The notes beneath the pieces were generated by a model, which made no database searches, was not told the origin of the DNA, and was given only the letters and a program-made list of their open reading frames with translations. Shown here piece by piece: positions 20,460 to 27,741 of a stretch of DNA of 40,322 nt (within the stretch, counting starts at the first letter, position 1; each line of letters starts with the position of its first letter). This DNA comes from Microbacteriaceae bacterium. Lineage in GTDB: Bacteria; Actinomycetota; Actinomycetes; Actinomycetales; Microbacteriaceae. A program made the translations under genes and the position numbers. Where the stretch lies: the NCBI GenBank assembly GCA_014378715.1, contig JACMNE010000027.1:1-40322 (forward strand), in the 5' to 3' direction.

Positions 20460-20465
20460 TAGGGT
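20460..20465 (+). promoter_or_regulatory. -10 box TAGGGT of importer locus B
   Basis: This is the same hexamer as the locus A promoter, in a stretch richer in A and T than its surroundings, giving an expected start near 20472 and a leader of about 64 nt. A recognisable -35 is missing, which would fit an activator-dependent promoter. Confidence 0.45.
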
Positions 20466-20535
20466 ACATAACAAGCAAGCGCGACTATTGCTCGACCTCG
20501 CGCTTTCATTGTTGCGACACGCACAGGGGGACATT

Positions 20536-22305
20536 TTGACAATCACACGACCGCGCAGGCGCCGACTCTTTGTCGGCATCGCCGGCATCGGCGTCGCCGC
20601 ACTGGCGCTGACCGGGTGCACGACAACTGCCGAGACCGACACGGGCGGCGACGCCAGCACCGTGCGCATCGCCGAGACGAACGAACTCAGCTCCTTCAAC
20701 AATCTGAGCTCCACCGGCAACGTCGACATCAACAGCCAGATCGCGTACTTCACGCAGTCCGACTTCTTCTACCTCGACACGACCCCCGAGGTCGTCTACG
20801 ACGAGGGCTTCGGCACCGTCGAGCTGGTCAGCGAAGACCCGCTGAGCGTCAAGTACACGGTCAACGAGGGTCAGGTCTGGTCCGACGGAGAGGCCATCGA
20901 CGCCGATGACATGCTCGTCGGAATCCTCTCGCGCACCGGTTTCTATGACGACGAGGCCGCCGATGAGTCAGCCGGCTCGACCTACTTCTCCCCGGCGGGC
21001 AGCACCGCGGGGCTCCGCCTCGCGAGCTTCCCCGAGGTTGGCGACGAGGGCCAGTCGATCACCATCACCTACGAGACCCCCTACGCGGACTGGAACCTCA
21101 TCTCGCCGATCAGCCTCCCGGCGCACGTGATCGCCGAGAACGCGGGCGTCGCAGTCGGCGACGACTTCATCGCGCTCCTCGAGGCGGTGCCGCAGGGCGA
21201 CGTCGCGGCTCCCGTCGCCGAGAACGCCGACATCCGCGCGATCGCGGACTTCTGGAACAACGGATACGACACGGCAACCCTCCCGGGCGACGCGTCGCTC
21301 TATCTCGCGTCCGGCCCGTACATCGTCGACTCCTGGGATGCCGGACAGTCGGTGACGCTCGTCCGCAACGCCGAATACCAGGGCACGCTCGAGCCGGAGT
21401 TCGACCAGGTCGTTGTGCGATTCATCGCCGACCCGACCGCCCAGGTGCAGGCGCTGCAGAACGGCGAGGTCGACATCATCAACCCCCAGGCCTCCGCCGA
21501 CACCCTGGCGAGCCTCGAGGGCATCGAGGGGGTCGAGGTGCAGACCGGCGTGACCGGTTCCTACGACCACATCGACCTCAACTTCACGAGCGAGGTCTTC
21601 CAGGACGCGAACGTGCGTGAGGCCTTCCTCAAGACGATCCCGCGCGAGCAGCTCGTCGACGCCCTGATTCGCCCGCTGGACCCCGCGGCCGAGGTCTACG
21701 ACTCGCAGATCTTCTTCCCCGGCGTTCCCGGATTCGACGAGGCCACCGCCTCGAACGGATCGGCGAACTACGCGGAGGTCGACATCGACGGAGCCCGCGA
21801 GCTGCTCGCCGGTGCCACCCCGACCGTGCGGATCGCGTACAACAACGCGAACCCGAACCGTCTCGACTCCTTCCTCGCCATGCAGGCCAACGCGCAGGAG
21901 GCCGGCTTCGTCATCGTCGACGGCGGGCTCGGAGCCGACGCCTGGGGCGCAGCCCTCGGCGTCACCGACTCCTGGGATGCCTTCATCTTCGGGTGGAGCA
22001 CCGTCGGTGCGGGAGTCAACGGCGTGCCGCAGCTCTACAGCAGCACGAGTGCCAGCAACTTCGGCAAGTGGAGCAACCCCGAGGCCGACGCCCTGATGGT
22101 CGAGCTCGTGAAGACGACCGACCCGGAGGAGCAGATCGCCATCCAGCTGCAGATCGAAGAGCACCTCTGGGCCGACGGCTTCGGCCTGCCCCTGTTCATC
22201 CTCCCGGGTGTGCAGGCGACGGGACCGGCCATCGCCAACGTGAGCTACAACGCGTGGCAGACCGGACCGATCTGGAACTACTGGGAGTGGACCACCGCCT
22301 CCTAG
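20536..22305 (+). CDS. Peptide ABC transporter substrate-binding lipoprotein (SBP_bac_5), locus B, first copy
   Basis: The protein has 589 residues. Start TTG 20536 is preferred: AGGGGG lies 6 nt upstream and it yields a clean signal peptide (R-R-R-R, hydrophobic core, lipobox L-T-G-C with Cys28). The open frame upstream is not a signal sequence. Family 5 receptor features include V-W-S-D-G-E-A-I-D-A-D-D-M, L-A-S-G-P-Y-I-V, R-N-A-E-Y-Q-G and P-R-E-Q-L-V-D-A. It is clearly paralogous to the protein at 27742, sharing I-A-D-F-W-N, V-V-R-[FY]-I-A-D-P and G-V-E-V-Q-T-G-V-like segments. It lies first in locus B, ahead of a stem-loop and the permeases. The ligand is presumably a peptide class different from locus A. 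Confidence 0.92.
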   Translation: MTITRPRRRRLFVGIAGIGVAALALTGCTTTAETDTGGDASTVRIAETNELSSFNNLSSTGNVDINSQIAYFTQSDFFYLDTTPEVVYDEGFGTVELVSEDPLSVKYTVNEGQVWSDGEAIDADDMLVGILSRTGFYDDEAADESAGSTYFSPAGSTAGLRLASFPEVGDEGQSITITYETPYADWNLISPISLPAHVIAENAGVAVGDDFIALLEAVPQGDVAAPVAENADIRAIADFWNNGYDTATLPGDASLYLASGPYIVDSWDAGQSVTLVRNAEYQGTLEPEFDQVVVRFIADPTAQVQALQNGEVDIINPQASADTLASLEGIEGVEVQTGVTGSYDHIDLNFTSEVFQDANVREAFLKTIPREQLVDALIRPLDPAAEVYDSQIFFPGVPGFDEATASNGSANYAEVDIDGARELLAGATPTVRIAYNNANPNRLDSFLAMQANAQEAGFVIVDGGLGADAWGAALGVTDSWDAFIFGWSTVGAGVNGVPQLYSSTSASNFGKWSNPEADALMVELVKTTDPEEQIAIQLQIEEHLWADGFGLPLFILPGVQATGPAIANVSYNAWQTGPIWNYWEWTTAS

Positions 22306-22330
22306 CGGATACTGCACCACAAGCTGAATC

Positions 22331-22372
22331 GCGGCGAGGCGCTGGGGACTTCTGTTCCCGGCGCCTCGTCGC
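22331..22372 (+). terminator. Intercistronic stem-loop after the locus B binding protein
   Basis: GCGGCGAGGCGC (22331-22342) pairs with GCGCCTCGTCGC (22361-22372) with one G-U. A smaller GGGGA/TTCCC pairing can form inside. It is in the same position as the locus A stem-loop and points to the same graded-expression arrangement. Confidence 0.65.
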
Positions 22373-22380
22373 ACATCCGC

Positions 22381-22434
22381 TTTCCCCACCTGTTCCCCCA
22401 CTCTCGTGTCCCCACTTTTCCCCACCCTGCCCCG
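22381..22434 (+). promoter_or_regulatory. C-rich, G-poor stretch, possible Rho-utilisation (rut) site
   Basis: About 54 nt contain only five G but repeated C runs (four copies of a T-CCCC-AC type element). It lies directly after the stem-loop and before the permease start. Such single-stranded C-rich RNA is the known loading site of Rho. The call rests on composition alone. Confidence 0.35.
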
Positions 22435-22474
22435 ACGTCGTGGCAGCCGAAGTCTTCGGCGAGGATCCATCGCA

Positions 22475-24016
22475 ATGTTGAGTTTCATCCTGAGACGGGT
22501 ATTCGTCTCGGCCCTCCTTCTGCTGGGCGCGGCATTCATCATGTACCAACTGACCGCGGCCTCGGGGGACCCCCTCCAGCACCTGCGCGAGGGCAATGAC
22601 CCGAACAAGGAACAGCTCATGCGGCTGCTCTCTGAGCGGCTCGACCTCGATGTCCCCGCGCCGCTGCGGTTCTTCCTCTGGCTCGGGGGAGCGGCCCAGT
22701 GCCTTGTGCCCTTCGCCGGCACCTGCGACCTCGGCGTCAACATCCTGAATCAGCCGGTCACCGCGCTGCTGCCGATCGCCCTCACCTCGACAGTGCAGCT
22801 CCTCAGCGCCTCGACCGTGCTCGCGATCGTCTTCGGTGTCATCATCGGCATCGTCTCCGCCCTGCGCCAGAACAGCGGCTTCGACTTCTCCGTCACCTTC
22901 CTCGTCTTCCTGATGTTCTCCCTCCCGTCGTTCTTCATCGCGGTGCTGCTCAAGGAGTTCATCGCGATCGGGTTCAACGACTTCCTGTCTGCCCCCGAGA
23001 TATCCCCGCTGCTCATCGTCGGCATCGCGGTGGTCGCCGGGATCATCTGGCAGAGCATGGTCGGCGGTGTCGCCCGCCGGCGGGCCACGATCTTCGCGAT
23101 CTCCGCGCTCGCCACCGGAGGCGTGGTCGCCTACATGTCGGTCACCGACTGGTTCCGCTTCCCGGGACTCGGCCCCGTCGTCGTCTCCCTCGTGTCGATC
23201 GGCATCGCCGTGCTGCTTGCCACCCTGCTCTCCGGGCTCGCGAGCCGTCGCGGGCTGGTCACGGGCCTCGTCGTCGCCGCGCTGGGCATCGTCACCTACT
23301 TCCTCGTGCAGCCCCTCTTCAACATCTCGACCATCTGGACGGTCATCATCGTCGGTGCGATCTTCACCACGGTCGGCGTCGCCGTCGGATTCTTCGCGGG
23401 CGGCTACGACCGTGGGGTGCACATGCGCATCGGCGGGTTCACCGCCTTCCTGACCTTCCTCGTAATCGTGCTCGACCGATCGATGCAGGCCTGGAACTCC
23501 TACTTCACCAACAGTGCGATCAACGGCCGGCCCATCGCCACCGTCGGATCGAGCACTCCGACGCTCCGCGGAGACATGTGGGTGCTCGGGCTCGACACGT
23601 TCACCCACTTCCTGCTGCCGACCCTGGCACTCGTGCTCATCTCGCTCGCCTCCTACACGCGGTACGTGCGCGCCGGCATGCTCGAGGTGCTGAACCAGGA
23701 CTACATCCGCACCGCCAGGGCCAAGGGGCTGAGTGAGCGCTCGGTGGTGATGCGCCACGCCTTCCGCAACTCCCTCATTCCGCTGGCCACCTTCATCCCG
23801 GTCGACATCGCGTCGATCGTCGGAGGCGCGATCATCACGGAACAGGTGTTCTCGATCAGCGGCATGGGGCAGCTCTTCATCCGCTCGCTGCAGAACGTCG
23901 ACCCGAATCCGGTCATGGCCTACTTCGTGATCGTGTCGATCGTGGTCCTGATCGCCAACCTCGTCGCCGACCTTTCGTATGCGGTGCTCGACCCGAGAGT
24001 GAGGGCGCCCCAGTGA
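22475..24016 (+). CDS. Peptide ABC transporter permease, DppB type with a large membrane insertion, locus B
   Basis: At 513 residues this is about 200 longer than the usual DppB/OppB permease. The start M-L-S-F-I-L-R-R-V-F and helices 1-3 (to about residue 165) are normal. So is the C-terminal part: L-P-T-L-A-L-V at about 381, EAA loop T-A-R-A-K-G-L-S-E-R-S-V-V-M-R-H-A-F-R-N at 412-432, and end D-P-R-V-R. Between them lies an extra ~170-residue stretch (about 172-340) with five to six further hydrophobic helices, for example 178-195, 205-222, 233-253, 262-280, 287-308 and 319-334. The frame is intact throughout, so it is not a sequencing frameshift. ATG 22475 is chosen for the family start and GAGG upstream. 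It partners with the DppC-type gene at 24069. Confidence 0.9.
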   Translation: MLSFILRRVFVSALLLLGAAFIMYQLTAASGDPLQHLREGNDPNKEQLMRLLSERLDLDVPAPLRFFLWLGGAAQCLVPFAGTCDLGVNILNQPVTALLPIALTSTVQLLSASTVLAIVFGVIIGIVSALRQNSGFDFSVTFLVFLMFSLPSFFIAVLLKEFIAIGFNDFLSAPEISPLLIVGIAVVAGIIWQSMVGGVARRRATIFAISALATGGVVAYMSVTDWFRFPGLGPVVVSLVSIGIAVLLATLLSGLASRRGLVTGLVVAALGIVTYFLVQPLFNISTIWTVIIVGAIFTTVGVAVGFFAGGYDRGVHMRIGGFTAFLTFLVIVLDRSMQAWNSYFTNSAINGRPIATVGSSTPTLRGDMWVLGLDTFTHFLLPTLALVLISLASYTRYVRAGMLEVLNQDYIRTARAKGLSERSVVMRHAFRNSLIPLATFIPVDIASIVGGAIITEQVFSISGMGQLFIRSLQNVDPNPVMAYFVIVSIVVLIANLVADLSYAVLDPRVRAPQ

Positions 24017-24068
24017 AACTGACCAGCCCACCCAGCCCGCCCCACCGCACCCACCTCGAGGACATGTC

Positions 24069-25100
24069 ATGAGCACAGCGAATCCGGGCACCCAGCTGGG
24101 ACTCACAGGGTCGGCCGACGCGTCCGGCCGTGGCCAGGCACAGTTGGTGCTGCGCCGCTTCCTCAGCCACAAGATCGCGGTCGCCTCGCTCGTGGTCTTC
24201 GTGCTGGTCGCGATCGTCTCGGTGACCAGCATTGGCGCCGGGCCCATCCCCGGCTGGTGGAACCTCACCTACCAGCAGCTGAACACCCCGCTCGACGGCG
24301 GCCGACCCACCCTGTCGCTCATCCCGCAGTGGCTCGGCGGCGACGGCATCCGCCTCGGCACCCACCCATTCGGCCAGGACCGCATCGGCAAGGACAACTT
24401 CGCCATGGTCATGCGGGGGATCCAGAACTCGATCACCGTGATGATCGTCGTCGCGGGACTCGCCACGATCATCGGAGTGGTGATCGGCGGCATCGCCGGC
24501 TACTACCGCGGAGTGGTCGACAACATCCTGATGCGCTTCACCGACCTGATCATCATCATCCCGACCCTCGTGATCGCCGCCGTCCTCGGCCAGATCGCCG
24601 GGGGAGTCGGCGGACCGCTGATCCTCGCCGTGCTCCTCGGCTTCTTCGGCTGGGCCGGCATGGCGCGACTCGTGCGCGCCGAGTTCCTCACCCTGCGCGA
24701 GCGGGAGTTCGTCGACGCGGCCAGGGTCGCCGGCGCCACCGACACCCGCATCATCTTCAAGCACGTGATGCCCAACGCGATCGGTGTGATCATCGTCACG
24801 ACCACGCTGCTGATGTCTGGCGCGATCCTGCTCGAGGCGGCACTCGGCTACCTCGGGCTCGGGGTGCAGCCGCCCGACGTGTCGCTCGGCGGGCTGATCA
24901 GCCTCAATCAGAGCTCCTTCGTCACCCGCCCGTGGCTGTTCTGGTGGCCCGGGGTGTTCATCATCCTGCTGACCCTCACCGTCAACTTCATCGGCGACGG
25001 ACTCCGCGACGCCTTCGACCCGCGCCAGGGCAGGTTCAAGCCGCGCCGCACGACGAGTCTCCTCGCCTGGGCGCGTCCCCGCTCGGGGGAGCAGCTGTGA
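24069..25100 (+). CDS. Peptide ABC transporter permease, DppC type, locus B
   Basis: The protein has 343 residues, start ATG 24069 with GAGG 7 nt upstream. A cytoplasmic N-terminus (L-R-R-F-L-S-H-K-I-A-V-A-S-L) leads into helix 1. A long external loop carries the family's G-T-H-P-F-G-Q-D-R-I-G-K-D motif (typically H-x-L-G-T-D-x-x-G-R-D). Five more helices follow, with the EAA loop D-A-A-R-V-A-G-A-T-D-T-R-I-I-F-K-H-V-M-P-N. The C-terminus is extended by about 25 basic residues after G-L-R-D-A-F-D-P. It forms the pore with the enlarged DppB-type permease. The gene ends in a degenerate 15-bp tandem repeat that runs up to the stop codon of the antisense gene at 25139. Confidence 0.92.
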   Translation: MSTANPGTQLGLTGSADASGRGQAQLVLRRFLSHKIAVASLVVFVLVAIVSVTSIGAGPIPGWWNLTYQQLNTPLDGGRPTLSLIPQWLGGDGIRLGTHPFGQDRIGKDNFAMVMRGIQNSITVMIVVAGLATIIGVVIGGIAGYYRGVVDNILMRFTDLIIIIPTLVIAAVLGQIAGGVGGPLILAVLLGFFGWAGMARLVRAEFLTLREREFVDAARVAGATDTRIIFKHVMPNAIGVIIVTTTLLMSGAILLEAALGYLGLGVQPPDVSLGGLISLNQSSFVTRPWLFWWPGVFIILLTLTVNFIGDGLRDAFDPRQGRFKPRRTTSLLAWARPRSGEQL

Positions 25101-25139
25101 TGACCCCAGCTGTGATGACCCCGTCTGTGATGGGCCTGT
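25095..25139 (+). repeat. Three degenerate tandem copies of a 15-bp unit
   Basis: Copies start at 25095, 25110 and 25125 with consensus CTGTGATGACCCC plus two variable bases; the third copy has diverged. The first contains the permease stop codon, so the repeat fills the gap between two converging genes. Confidence 0.75.
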
Positions 25140-25798
25140 CAGCCGATCGCGGCCAGCACGAACGCCGCGCCGAGGGCGACGAGCGCGGCCAGGGTCGCCG
25201 CGTGCACCCGCACGGCCACCCGGGCGGTCTCGGCGCCGCCGATCGCGATCAGTCCGCCATCGAGTCGGCGCTGCCACTCGGCACGCACGATCGCGGCGGC
25301 GTCTCCCGAGTCCGTGCTCGGGAGGTCGCTCGTCCGTGCGCCGCCCACCGGGATGCGCAGGGGATCGCCATCATCCGCTGTGGCCTTCATCGCCCGCGTG
25401 CGCAGGGCGTTGCGGCTCGCATAGCGGCCGGGGGCGGGAGCGGCCCAGGCGCTGTAGACCCGTCTCGGGGTACGCACGGTGAGCGAGTACTTCGTGTCGA
25501 CCTCGATGACCGCGTCCCAGGGCACCAGCACCGTGTGGGTCACGTTGCGCAGCTCGACTCCGTCGTCGCCGACGGACACCCGCGGGTGCCAGAGCGTGGC
25601 CCACGCCGTGAAGGCGAGCAGTGCGGCGAGGGCGAAGGTGGCCAACTCGCCACCCGACGCACCCGGGGATGCGTCCCCCGATACGACACTGGAAGCACCG
25701 CCCGCGGCGAGACCGGCCGCGCAGAGCGCCGCCGCTCCCAGCCACACGACACCGGCGACGACACGGTTGAAACGGGACCGGAACACGCGGGGGGTCAT
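25139..25798 (-). CDS. PH-domain (bPH) membrane protein, antisense within importer locus B
   Basis: This is a 219-residue protein. ATG 25798 is chosen because GGAGG sits 4 nt upstream; the frame extends further but without similarity. Two hydrophobic helices (roughly residues 13-32 and 52-66) precede a bacterial PH-like domain: H-P-R-V-S-V-G-D-D-G-V-E-L-R-N-V, V-P-W-D-A-V-I-E-V, Y-S-L-T-V-R-T-P and the W-A-A-P-A-P-G-R turn, as in the PF10756-type proteins common in actinobacteria. A last hydrophobic helix ends the protein. The function of such proteins is unknown. It lies between the permease and ATPase genes of locus B but on the opposite strand, so ATPase transcripts reading through from upstream would be antisense to it. 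Confidence 0.8.
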   Translation of the reverse strand: MTPRVFRSRFNRVVAGVVWLGAAALCAAGLAAGGASSVVSGDASPGASGGELATFALAALLAFTAWATLWHPRVSVGDDGVELRNVTHTVLVPWDAVIEVDTKYSLTVRTPRRVYSAWAAPAPGRYASRNALRTRAMKATADDGDPLRIPVGGARTSDLPSTDSGDAAAIVRAEWQRRLDGGLIAIGGAETARVAVRVHAATLAALVALGAAFVLAAIG

Positions 25799-25875
25799 CA
25801 CACCTCCATGATCGCATCCACCCCCGGTCGTACCCCGTCCCTCGCGAACGCCGCCCCGACGAAAGAGCACGCCGC

Positions 25876-27672
25876 ATGAACGCCACCGCCAGCACCGCCC
25901 CGGTCCCCGTGCTCGAATTCATCGACCTCAGCGTCGACTTCGGGGTCAACCGGGAGTGGATCCCCGCCGCGAAGAACCTCAACTACCGCATCAACCCCGG
26001 CCAGGTGGTCGCGGTCGTCGGCGAGTCCGGCTCGGGCAAGAGCGCCAGCTCCATGGCGATCCTCGACCTGCTTCCCTCCAACTCCCGCATCACCGGCAGC
26101 ATCAAGCTCAACGGACAGGAGCTGCGCGGCGTCTCCGGCGCGAAGATGCGCAAGATCCGCGGCGAGAAGGTCGCGGCGATCTTCCAGGAGCCGATGACGG
26201 CGCTCAACCCGGTCTACACGGTCGGCTTCCAGCTGATCGAGACCATCCGGCTGCACCGCGGGCTCAGTCCGGCGCAGGCGAGGGTGCGCTCCCTCGAGCT
26301 GCTCACCCTCGTCGAGCTGCCCGACCCGGAGAAGGCCTTCAACTCGTACCCCCACCAGCTCTCCGGCGGACAGCGCCAGCGGGCCATGATCGCCCAGGCG
26401 CTCTCCTGCGACCCCCAGCTCCTCATCGCCGATGAGCCCACCACGGCGCTCGACGTCACGGTGCAGGCCGAGATCCTCGAACTGCTGCGCGACCTGCGGC
26501 ACCGCCTCGACAGCGCGATCCTGCTGATCACCCACGACATGGGCGTCGTCGCCGACATCGCCGACTGGATCGTCGTGATGAGCGAGGGCGAGATCGTCGA
26601 GCAGGGCAGCGTCGACGACATCTTCTACCGCCCGCAGCACCCTTACACCATGGCGCTGCTCAAGGCCGTTCCACGTCTGGGATCCGGGGCGGGCGGCAGC
26701 AACGCGATCGACCTCACGGCCTCGCTCGCGACCGAGGCCGGCCTCGAGATCACCGACCGGGCCGTGCGGGAGCGCACAGCCGAAAACCTGCGGCTCGCCG
26801 AGAAGGCCGCCGTGCGCACCGCCTCCATCGCCATCGCCCGTCCCGTGCTCGAGCTCGATAACGTCTCGATCGAGTACGGCAAGCAGGGCAAGGTCGGGGC
26901 GTTCCGTGCCGTCAACGAGGTCTCGTTTGAGGTGCGGCCCGGCGAGGTGCTTGGCCTCGTCGGCGAGTCCGGCTCCGGCAAGTCGACGATCGGACGCGCC
27001 GCGATCGGACTGCAGCCCATCGCCGGTGGCCGGCTCACCGTCGCCGGCCTCGACATCACCCATTCGAGCCGCAAGATGCTGCGCGGCCTGCGCCGCCAGG
27101 TCGGCATCGTATTCCAGGATCCGTCCTCCTCGCTCAACCCGCGCATCCCCATCGGCGAGAGCATCGGCGAGCCGCTCCTGCTCGCCGGGGAGGCGAAGGG
27201 CGCCGCCCTGCAGAAGCGCGTCGAGGAGCTGCTCGACGCCGTGAACCTGCCGCTGGCCTACCGCAACCGCTTCCCCAACGAGCTGTCCGGCGGCCAGAAG
27301 CAGCGGGTCGGGATCGCGCGGGCGCTGTCGCTGAGTCCCCAGCTGCTCGTGGCGGACGAGCCGACATCCGCTCTCGACGTCTCCGTGCAGGCCAAGGTGC
27401 TCGACCTGCTGCGCGAGTTGCAGGCCGAGATGAAGTTCGCCTGCCTGTTCATCAGCCACGACCTCGCCGTCGTCGACCTGATGGCCGACCGGATCGTGGT
27501 GCTGCACCGCGGGGTCATCGCCGAGACGGGTACCCGGGACGAGATCCTGCGCGCCCCGAAGGCGCCGTACACCCAGCGGCTCATCGCGGCGATCCCGATC
27601 CCCGACCCCGAGATCCAGCGGGAGCGGCGGGAGCGGCGCAACCAGATCCTCGCGGCGGGCGCCGACGACTGA
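25876..27672 (+). CDS. Fused dipeptide/oligopeptide ABC transporter ATP-binding protein (OppD-OppF), locus B
   Basis: The 598-residue double ATPase is paralogous to the locus A protein. Half one: Walker A G-E-S-G-S-G-K-S-A (49-57), L-S-G-G-Q-R-Q-R and A-D-E-P-T-T-A-L-D. Half two: G-E-S-G-S-G-K-S-T, F-Q-D-P-S-S-S-L-N-P-R, L-S-G-G-Q-K-Q-R and A-D-E-P-T-S-A-L-D. Both halves have the oligopeptide-type tail (R-P-Q-H-P-Y-T-M-A-L-L; A-P-Y-T-Q-R-L-I). It energises the locus B permeases, from which it is separated by the antisense PH gene. Its own promoter is expected between 25799 and 25875 but none is convincing. The stop codon lies inside the first unit of an 11-bp tandem repeat. Start ATG 25876 has only a weak AAAGAG upstream. 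Confidence 0.93.
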   Translation: MNATASTAPVPVLEFIDLSVDFGVNREWIPAAKNLNYRINPGQVVAVVGESGSGKSASSMAILDLLPSNSRITGSIKLNGQELRGVSGAKMRKIRGEKVAAIFQEPMTALNPVYTVGFQLIETIRLHRGLSPAQARVRSLELLTLVELPDPEKAFNSYPHQLSGGQRQRAMIAQALSCDPQLLIADEPTTALDVTVQAEILELLRDLRHRLDSAILLITHDMGVVADIADWIVVMSEGEIVEQGSVDDIFYRPQHPYTMALLKAVPRLGSGAGGSNAIDLTASLATEAGLEITDRAVRERTAENLRLAEKAAVRTASIAIARPVLELDNVSIEYGKQGKVGAFRAVNEVSFEVRPGEVLGLVGESGSGKSTIGRAAIGLQPIAGGRLTVAGLDITHSSRKMLRGLRRQVGIVFQDPSSSLNPRIPIGESIGEPLLLAGEAKGAALQKRVEELLDAVNLPLAYRNRFPNELSGGQKQRVGIARALSLSPQLLVADEPTSALDVSVQAKVLDLLRELQAEMKFACLFISHDLAVVDLMADRIVVLHRGVIAETGTRDEILRAPKAPYTQRLIAAIPIPDPEIQRERRERRNQILAAGADD

Positions 27673-27722
27673 CGCGCGACTGACGCGCGACTGACGCGCG
27701 ACTGGCGCGCAACTGGCGCGCG
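27668..27722 (+). repeat. Five tandem copies of an 11-bp unit (ACTGACGCGCG)
   Basis: Copies at 27668, 27679, 27690, 27701 and 27712: the first three are identical, the last two carry A-to-G at position 5 and one a further change at position 11. The first includes the stop codon of the ATPase gene. The 11-bp period is close to one helical turn. Confidence 0.95.
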
Positions 27723-27737
27723 GCCCGGTCACCGGGC
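27723..27737. repeat. 15-bp palindrome directly after the 11-bp repeats
   Basis: GCCCGGT-C-ACCGGGC is a perfect inverted repeat with a single central base, abutting the tandem repeats and lying 4 bp before the next start codon. As a hairpin it would have a small loop; as DNA it could be a dimeric binding site. Confidence 0.6.
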
Positions 27738-27741
27738 TGTC

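Noticed and set aside
22196..24268. 690-residue minus-strand frame rich in Asp, Glu and Gly
   Set aside because: It mirrors hydrophobic codons of the permeases, which read as acidic repeats in reverse; not a real protein.
27668..27722. CRISPR-like array
   Set aside because: Units are 11 bp with no spacers; it is a simple tandem repeat.
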